Source: Patescibacteria group bacterium
GTDB lineage: Bacteria; Patescibacteriota; Minisyncoccia; Phycocordibacterales; Phycocordibacteraceae
NCBI GenBank assembly: GCA_018823385.1
Contig: JAHJIK010000066.1
Location: 1 to 9,836 of the forward strand
Length of the DNA stretch: 9,836 nucleotides
Direction of reading: 5' to 3'
Shown here: positions 5,025 to 9,836 of the stretch, piece after piece
Layout of the letters: each line of letters starts with the position of its first letter
Numbering within the stretch: position 1 is the first letter of the stretch
The notes under the pieces: model-generated
The model's input: the letters and a program-made list of their open reading frames with translations, nothing else
Databases searched by the model: none
Told to the model about the DNA's origin: nothing
Position numbers and translations under genes: made by a program

Positions 5025-7700
5025 TTATGCAACAGCAGCAACCTTCTTCTTTGCCTTAACAGCCTTCTTCTTTACCTCAAATACCGGCTCCCCGCCCTTA
5101 AGAGACACGGTGATTGTGCCGCCCTCCATAACACCCTGACTCACCATGAGAGACGCTACAGGAGTCAAAATCTTGTCCTGTATGGCTCGTTTAAGGGGTC
5201 GAGCACCATATTGTGGGTTGTATCCAATCTCAGCCAGCCATGCCCTAACCTGAGGCGTAAGGGTAAGGGTGATGCGCTTTCGAGTAAGGCGTCCCAACAC
5301 TTCCTGTAACTGCTTCTCGACAATGTCGGTCAGTGCCTCTTTTGAAAGCATATCGAACATAACAATGTCATCGAGACGGTTCAGGAACTCTGGTCGGAAG
5401 TTCTCTTTGAGCGCTCCCATAACCTTGTCCTTCACCTGCTCATATCGGGCTGCATCAGCCGCATCACTGTGACCAAACCCAATGTTAGCCATTCGATCGA
5501 TGTACTCCGCTCCAATGTTTGAGGTGAGAATGATGATGGTGTTCTTGAAGTTTACCTTTCGTCCCTTTCCATCAGTCAGGTGACCGTTATCAAGAACCTG
5601 CAAGAGAATGTTGAACACCTCTGGGTGTGCCTTCTCAATCTCATCGAACAACACCACTGCATATGGACGATGACGGATGCGTTCAGTGAGTGAACCTGCC
5701 TCTTCATATCCAACATATCCCGGAGGCGCTCCGATAAGTTTTGCAATTGAGTGCTTCTCCATGAACTCACTCATATCAACACGTACAAGTGCTTCAGGAT
5801 CGTTGAACATGAACTCTGCCAGTTTGCGTGAGAGCTCCGTCTTTCCAACTCCTGTAGGTCCAAGGAATAAGAATGAACCAATTGGTCGGTTAGGGTCGGC
5901 AATACCAACACGAGAACGCTTAACCGCATCGGTAATAATTTTCACCGCTGCATTCTGACCAATAACAGAAGCTTCAAGCTCCTCTTCCATTCGACTGAGC
6001 TTTGACGCCTCTTCCTCAAGCATCTTCGATACCGGAATACCAGTCCATCGAGATACCACACCTGCAATCTCATGCTCCGTTACCTCCTCATGCAAAATGC
6101 GTCGTGAGCGCTGTAGTGTTTTAAGCCGCTTTGATTTAGATTCAAGATCTTTCTCAAGCTGCGGCACCTTGCCGTATCGAATCTCAGCTGCCGTTCCAAG
6201 GTCTGCTGTTGCTTCTGCATTATCAGCCTGTACACGAAGCGTCTCGAGCTCCGCTTTAATAGCGCGAATACCCTGAATTACTTCTTTCTCGTTCTTCCAC
6301 TTTAGTTCAAGCTCCGAGGTCTTTTCTTTAAGGTCTGCGATTTCCTGATCAATCTGCTTGATGCGAGAGCGAATCTCTTTGGCATGCTCGCCTTCCTCAT
6401 CTTTCGTTAGAGCCTCGCGCTCAATCTCGAGTCGACGAATCTTTCTATCAGTCTCCTCTAATATTGGCGGCTTGTTTTCAAGCGCAATACGCAGTCCTGA
6501 TGCTGCTTCGTCGATAAGGTCGATGGCTTTGTCAGGCAGGAAGCGGTCGCTAATGTAGCGCGATGAGAGCTCAACCGCAGAGACGATTGCACCATCAGTG
6601 ATACGTACACCGTGGAAGAGCTCATACTTGTCGCGAAGACCGCGAAGGATAGCCACTGCGTCTTCAACGTTTGGTTCATTCACATACACCGGCTGGAATC
6701 GTCGGGTGAGTGCGGCATCTTTCTCAATGTGCTGCTGGTATTCCTTTAGTGTTGTTGCACCAATCATACGAATGTCTCCACGCGAGAGTGCAGGCTTCAA
6801 CATGTTTGAAGCATCCATGGCACCCTCTGCAGCACCAGCACCAACAAGTGTGTGCAACTCATCGACAAAGAGAATGACGCGACCTTCCGCTTTCTCTGTT
6901 TCTTTCATAACGCTCTTCATGCGCTCCTCGAACTCGCCGCGGTACTTGGTACCTGCAATCATGAGGCCAAGATCAAGTGAGAGGAGTTCTTTTCCCTTAA
7001 GAGACTCTGGTACGTCACCGGTTGCAAGACGCGCCGCGAGACCTTCTGCAATTGCGGTCTTTCCAGTTCCCGGCTCTCCGATGAGAACAGGGTTGTTTTT
7101 GGTACGTCGTGACAAAATCTGAATCACGCGATTGATTTCCTGATCGCGCCCGATGACAGGGTCGAGTGCGTTATCCGCTGCAAGTTTCGTAAGATTACGA
7201 GTGTACTTTGCAAGTGCGCGGAATCGCTTTGGCTCGGCAGTCTGCCCATCTTTGGCCGTCTTTAGTTCCTTGATGATTGAGCTGGCACTTTCGAGATCAA
7301 TTTTAAATCGCTGCAATACTTCAGCTACCGGTCCTGGGTATTCCAGCACTGCCATAAAGAGGTGTTCGGTACCTACGAATGAATCATCCATTCGTGGAGC
7401 AATTTTCACCGCCTCCTCAATAGCTTGAGCGAGTTCTGGTGTGAGGTACAGCTGGTATGACGGCGAGAGTACGGATGCTGCTTCAGGGGTCTCGAGCATC
7501 TCAAGCAGCGTGTCTGAAAGGAGTAGTGTATCGATATCCATTCGGTCGAGTACAGAAAATACCAAACTCTCCTCCTGATGGATGAGGGCTATAAGAAGGT
7601 GCAGCGGACTAACGTGGTTTTGACCACGCTCGATAGCAAGCTCATGTGATTTCTTGATTGCTTCTTTTGCTTTTGCGGTGAAGTTTTTGAATGGCGGCAT
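5025..7700 (-). CDS. clpB: ClpB-like AAA+ disaggregase with a ClpP-docking-like loop
   Basis: The 891-residue protein is a double-ring Hsp100 ATPase. In order: two Clp_N repeats (about 5-145), D1 with Walker A GEPGTGKT (208-215), Walker B VILFVDELH (275-283) and arginine-finger region LTRRF (331-335), a long coiled-coil M domain (about 405-535), D2 with Walker A GPTGVGKT (614-621), pore loop GYVGYEE (661-667), Walker B VVLFDEIEKAHP (682-693), sensor 1 TSN (726-728) and sensor 2 GARPLKR (832-838). The M-domain length and its WKNEKEVIQG and EIRYGKVPQLEKDL segments are those of ClpB, which extracts polypeptides from aggregates with DnaK. However, D2 carries IGF at 740-742 in a loop about 10 residues longer than in E. 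coli ClpB and placed like the ClpC/ClpA ClpP-docking tripeptide. It may therefore feed a protease. The C-terminus ends in an unusual Lys/Ala-rich tail (876-891). Second gene of its operon, 11 bases after the HtrA-like gene. Confidence 0.93.
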   Translation of the reverse strand: MPPFKNFTAKAKEAIKKSHELAIERGQNHVSPLHLLIALIHQEESLVFSVLDRMDIDTLLLSDTLLEMLETPEAASVLSPSYQLYLTPELAQAIEEAVKIAPRMDDSFVGTEHLFMAVLEYPGPVAEVLQRFKIDLESASSIIKELKTAKDGQTAEPKRFRALAKYTRNLTKLAADNALDPVIGRDQEINRVIQILSRRTKNNPVLIGEPGTGKTAIAEGLAARLATGDVPESLKGKELLSLDLGLMIAGTKYRGEFEERMKSVMKETEKAEGRVILFVDELHTLVGAGAAEGAMDASNMLKPALSRGDIRMIGATTLKEYQQHIEKDAALTRRFQPVYVNEPNVEDAVAILRGLRDKYELFHGVRITDGAIVSAVELSSRYISDRFLPDKAIDLIDEAASGLRIALENKPPILEETDRKIRRLEIEREALTKDEEGEHAKEIRSRIKQIDQEIADLKEKTSELELKWKNEKEVIQGIRAIKAELETLRVQADNAEATADLGTAAEIRYGKVPQLEKDLESKSKRLKTLQRSRRILHEEVTEHEIAGVVSRWTGIPVSKMLEEEASKLSRMEEELEASVIGQNAAVKIITDAVKRSRVGIADPNRPIGSFLFLGPTGVGKTELSRKLAEFMFNDPEALVRVDMSEFMEKHSIAKLIGAPPGYVGYEEAGSLTERIRHRPYAVVLFDEIEKAHPEVFNILLQVLDNGHLTDGKGRKVNFKNTIIILTSNIGAEYIDRMANIGFGHSDAADAARYEQVKDKVMGALKENFRPEFLNRLDDIVMFDMLSKEALTDIVEKQLQEVLGRLTRKRITLTLTPQVRAWLAEIGYNPQYGARPLKRAIQDKILTPVASLMVSQGVMEGGTITVSLKGGEPVFEVKKKAVKAKKKVAAVA

Positions 7701-7711
7701 ATAGATACAGT

Positions 7712-8458
7712 TTACTGACTAGACGTGGGGGTTGGATTAAGAAGGCTGGTAATACCATCGGCGCTCACAAATACACCTCCTGATCCGGTTGAGAGTCCAA
7801 CGAGATTTCCTGACAAGTTAACCGCAGCTCCTCCAACGGGAATGCTTGAGAGACTGGTATAGAGTCCTGTCTCATCAACCTTCGAGAGAATACCGGTTGC
7901 AGCATTTCCTCCTGAACCAAGTGCAACAACAGTCTGACCTGCCTTTAGGTTCTCGTATCCGACGGTTTGAACAACGGTGGCAGTTGGAAGAACAGCGTCA
8001 TCTGAGAATCCATATATGGTGACGGTTGCATCGCTCTGAACTTTCGAAGCCTCAGCTGATGATCCGTCTGGGAATGTGATTACCACTTCTTTTGGCAACG
8101 TGCTGTTTGAAAGTGTTGCGACGGCTCGTGCGCTTGGAAGGTATACCCCTGATGCAAGTACCGCTTTGTTTCGCTCGATAACAACGTTACGAGAACTCGC
8201 AATTGCGATTGCTGCCGTGAGGCGCTGCTCTTCACTTACCGTTGGCTTCTCAGGAGCTGGTGTACCCGGTACGGCAATTTGTGTTTCGGTAACCGTTTCA
8301 ATCGTGTGGTCGACAATACGGTTCACCGTTTGCGTTACCGTTGGAGCGGTTTCATCAAGTAATGAGACAGTGAGTACACCTGTTGCGATCGAGGTTACAA
8401 AGTTGACCAGAATCGTTAACAGAAGCAATTGTGTTTTGTTGAGATCCTCGATATTCAT
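7712..8458 (-). CDS. Membrane-anchored HtrA/trypsin-like protein without a catalytic triad
   Basis: The 248-residue protein has an N-terminal membrane anchor (about 9-34), a Thr/Val/Pro-rich stalk (about 38-75) and a C-terminal domain (about 85-240) that reads like a degenerate chymotrypsin fold. LKAGQTVVALGSGGNAATGILSKV (171-194) resembles the HtrA segment around GDWVLAIGNP...SGIVS, and SIPVGGAAVNLSGNLVGLST (205-224) aligns with the GNSGGPLLNLKGEVIGINT region, with Val208 replacing the catalytic Ser. The positions expected for the His (VATLSNS) and Asp (TVTIYGF) also lack them. It is therefore probably not a protease but a binding or sensor domain outside the membrane. No PDZ domain is present. 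First gene of the unit with clpB and rpmG. Family assignment is by eye and moderate; catalytic inactivity is firm if that assignment holds. Confidence 0.65.
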   Translation of the reverse strand: MNIEDLNKTQLLLLTILVNFVTSIATGVLTVSLLDETAPTVTQTVNRIVDHTIETVTETQIAVPGTPAPEKPTVSEEQRLTAAIAIASSRNVVIERNKAVLASGVYLPSARAVATLSNSTLPKEVVITFPDGSSAEASKVQSDATVTIYGFSDDAVLPTATVVQTVGYENLKAGQTVVALGSGGNAATGILSKVDETGLYTSLSSIPVGGAAVNLSGNLVGLSTGSGGVFVSADGITSLLNPTPTSSQ

Positions 8459-8467
8459 ATATCTCCA

Positions 8468-8496
8468 CTATACCAAGAACACTTCCTATTATCGAG
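8468..8496 (-). promoter_or_regulatory. Promoter of the HtrA-like/clpB/rpmG unit
   Basis: On the minus strand TCGATA (8491-8496), a 17-base spacer and TATAGT (8468-8473) preceded by TGG form a good sigma70-type promoter with an extended -10. The -10 ends 9 bases before the ATG at 8458, giving a leader of about two bases. The -35 overlaps the end of the cysteine desulfurase frame. GGAG lies just upstream of the start codon but would be absent from, or too close in, such a short leader. Confidence 0.5.
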
Positions 8497-9651
8497 TGTC
8501 GATAAAGCGAACATTTCGTATAAGTGACGCAGCACAGCGTCGCACATCACGGAGCGTTGTCGTTGGTCCCCACGAAATACGCAGGGTTGATGACGCACGT
8601 TCCCTGTCGTCAGTAAATATACGTACGGGTCGTGACCCATCAGCATCTGATTCGCACGCACTTTTCGTGGAAACAGAAAAGCCATCAGCATCCAGAAGCA
8701 TAAGGAGATAGTCCGTATCACGTCCAAGCAGTGAGATGTTTAGAATGTGTGGCACTTGGTTCGTTCCGTTCACCTCCACACTCTCAAGTACAGAAAGCAT
8801 ACGTACCATTTCTTCCTTGAGGGTTTGTGCGTGCACAAGAAAGGTCTCTCTGTTGTCTGCAGCTTCACTCAATGCTTCTGCAAAGGCGGCTGCAAGTGCT
8901 GGCGTTTCCGTACCTGGCCGAAGTGCATGCTGCTGCCCACCACCAAACGCAAGCGGCTGCAATGCAACATCTTTGGGAGGATTAGAACACCTGAACCACG
9001 CACGCCGCCAACCTTTTGTGCATCGAGTGTGATCATATCGGCACCAAGGTGCGTATGTTCAAAACTTCCAACAAGCGGTAGCTGGCTCGCGTCGACGTGT
9101 AACGCAATGTGTCGGTCAGGAGATATGGCATTTAAGATGCGCCGCACGTTACGAGTATCAAAGCGTGTTCCTGTTTCGCCGCAGACCGCCTCCATCACAA
9201 CCAATACGGTTGTTGGTCGAATCTGTTTCTTTAACGCTTCTTCATCAATAGTGGCCCCTTGTAGGGCGACCGGTTCAATCTGCACACCAACGCTTCCAAA
9301 CCGCTCAACCGGTCCAGTCGTTGAGCTATGTGCACTCGACAGATACAGCACGTGCATCTCTTCGAGTGACATTTCTTTCATGTTCAAATGAAGGTATCCC
9401 AAAATACTGAGATTGTTTGATTCAGTTGCTCCCGAGGTGAAGATGACCCCATCTGATTTAGTCCCAGCAAGTCGAGCAATACGAGTCCGTGCTTCTTCAA
9501 GCACTACTCGTGCAGCGACGCCATCCGCATGAACAGAGCCTGGATTTCCGAACAGCTTGGTAGCGTTCATAAAGGCGCGCCACGCACGAGGGCTCACGGG
9601 TGCTGCTGATGCCCAATCTAAATAGGTGCGTCGGGGTGAAATGCCAATCAT
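8489..9651 (-). pseudogene. Cysteine desulfurase (NifS/IscS family) split by a one-base frameshift
   Basis: PLP enzyme that takes sulfur from L-cysteine for Fe-S clusters or tRNA thiolation. The first frame (9651 to about 8975, 227 codons) has RRTYLDWASAAPVSP, GATESNN (74-80), PLP-stacking His108, HVDASQ (185-190) and LDAQKVGG with the Schiff-base Lys213. It reaches PK and then leaves the family sequence, running out of frame to a stop at 8869. The family sequence resumes one frame over as DVALQPLAFGGGQQHALRPGTE and continues through SACES, with the active Cys at about 333, to the stop at 8489. Restored length is 387 residues, normal for the family. All catalytic residues are present, so the break is a recent mutation, a sequencing or assembly slip, or a translational frameshift. 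Start at MIGISPRR. It diverges from infB and ends 30 bases before the HtrA-like gene. Confidence 0.88.
8971..8977 (-). other. Frameshift point, slippery-type heptamer
   Basis: On the minus strand the seven bases CCCAAAG are read C CCA AAG in the incoming frame, which fits the X XXY YYZ pattern of -1 slippage sites. A -1 slip here gives ...LILPK followed by DVALQPL, exactly the family sequence. A single base lost from the C or A run would look the same, so mechanism is undecided. Confidence 0.6.
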
Positions 9652-9674
9652 ATGCCTAAAGAGTGAGGGTTTTA

Positions 9675-9703
9675 TTGCATTTTTGCAAGTTGCATGGTGT
9701 ACT
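9675..9703 (+). promoter_or_regulatory. Candidate infB promoter in the divergent intergenic region
   Basis: TTGCAT (9675-9680), a 17-base spacer and TGTACT (9698-9703) preceded by TGG. The -10 ends 9 bases before the infB ATG, the same spacing seen before the HtrA-like gene. Three TGCAA-type repeats overlap the spacer region (see findings). Both hexamers are partial matches. Confidence 0.35.
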
Positions 9704-9712
9704 GAGACATAT

Positions 9713-9836
9713 ATGACACGGGTACCCCGATCACCTATCGTGGCCGTCATGGGCCACATCGACCACGGAAAGTCCTCTCTTTTGGACTATATTCGTAGCG
9801 CAAACGTAACCGCCGGCGAAGCGGGAGGTATTACGC
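9713..9836 (+). CDS. infB: Translation initiation factor IF-2, N-terminal part
   Basis: The 41 codons present give MTRVPRSPIVAVMGHIDHGK, continuing through SSLLDYIRSANV to the EAGGIT stretch at the window edge. GHIDHGKS (14-21) is the G1 P-loop of the IF-2 GTPase domain, and the AGEAGGIT run is the IF-2 signature leading into switch 1. IF-2 binds initiator tRNA and promotes subunit joining on the ribosome. The gene continues beyond the window. Starting at this ATG, the protein has none of the long N-terminal extension found in most bacterial IF-2. An in-frame ATG at 9641 would add 24 residues that do not look like IF-2 and would overlap the divergent desulfurase start, so 9713 is preferred. 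No Shine-Dalgarno sequence is seen. Confidence 0.92.
   Translation, partial: MTRVPRSPIVAVMGHIDHGKSSLLDYIRSANVTAGEAGGIT

Noticed and set aside
6598..7122. Open frame of 174 codons on the + strand opposite clpB
   Set aside because: It lies wholly antisense to conserved D1 motifs, and its Ser/Arg-rich composition is that of a shadow frame.
8076..8711. Open frame of 211 codons on the + strand
   Set aside because: It spans the end of the desulfurase, the promoter and the HtrA-like gene in antisense, has no recognisable motif and has Ser/Arg-rich shadow composition.
8489..8962. The 3' part of the desulfurase as an independent gene from a TTG start
   Set aside because: It begins in the middle of the conserved LQPLAFGGGQQ block and lacks the PLP-binding lysine; it is the second half of the frameshifted gene.
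8747..9391. Open frame of 214 codons on the + strand
   Set aside because: It is antisense to the desulfurase across its PLP-lysine region, with no family resemblance.
9641..9712. Earlier in-frame ATG for infB at 9641
   Set aside because: It would overlap the divergent desulfurase start and add residues unlike IF-2; the candidate promoter lies downstream of it.
1..9836. CRISPR arrays, insertion sequences, integrase or attachment sites
   Set aside because: No regularly spaced direct repeats, transposase motifs or terminal inverted repeats were seen; the tRNA-Trp gene is intact, with no partial copy elsewhere in the window.

Overview
The window most resembles an ultra-small-genome bacterium of the Candidate Phyla Radiation (Patescibacteria, Parcubacteria-like). 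The evidence is indirect: two copies of a VirB2-like two-helix pilin domain of the type I associate with that radiation, an initiation factor IF-2 that starts directly at its G domain, tightly packed genes with one-base gaps and overlaps, and starts that mostly lack a Shine-Dalgarno sequence. The standard genetic code fits; no gene needs a UGA codon read through. No 16S gene is present, so lineage is inferred.

Layout. 1-142: unassigned sequence ending in a strong terminator hairpin. 177-1004 (+): miaA, tRNA isopentenyltransferase. 3544-997 (-): a three-gene secreted cassette read toward miaA, made of a pilin domain fused to a lytic-transglycosylase-like domain, a single-pass membrane protein, and a second copy of the pilin domain fused to an M15-like D,D-peptidase domain. 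3621-3691 (+): tRNA-Trp(CCA). 4754-3712 (-): a type IV prepilin coupled to a YgjP-type zinc metallopeptidase. 8458-4839 (-): a membrane-anchored HtrA-like protein without its catalytic triad, a ClpB-like AAA+ disaggregase carrying a ClpP-docking-like IGF loop, and ribosomal protein L33, closed by a hairpin terminator. 9651-8489 (-): a cysteine desulfurase split by a one-base frameshift. 9713-9836 (+): the start of infB, divergent from the desulfurase.

How the genes fit together. The 3544-997 cassette is the most unusual part. Each outer protein has a signal peptide, a two-helix pilin domain and a different peptidoglycan-cutting domain on the predicted exterior side, one suited to glycan strands and one to stem peptides. 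In conjugation systems the VirB1 transglycosylase and the VirB2 pilin are separate proteins; here they appear fused, with a second wall enzyme on a paralogous pilin domain. With the type IV prepilin nearby, this points to a cell-surface machine for crossing a wall, its own or that of a host or prey cell. The rest is housekeeping (tRNA modification, translation, protein quality control, sulfur transfer), with two oddities in quality control: the ClpB/ClpC-like hybrid and the inactive HtrA-like neighbour.

Several genes have a -10-like hexamer only 6 to 9 bases before the start codon and share the context ATATATG, which suggests leaderless transcripts.
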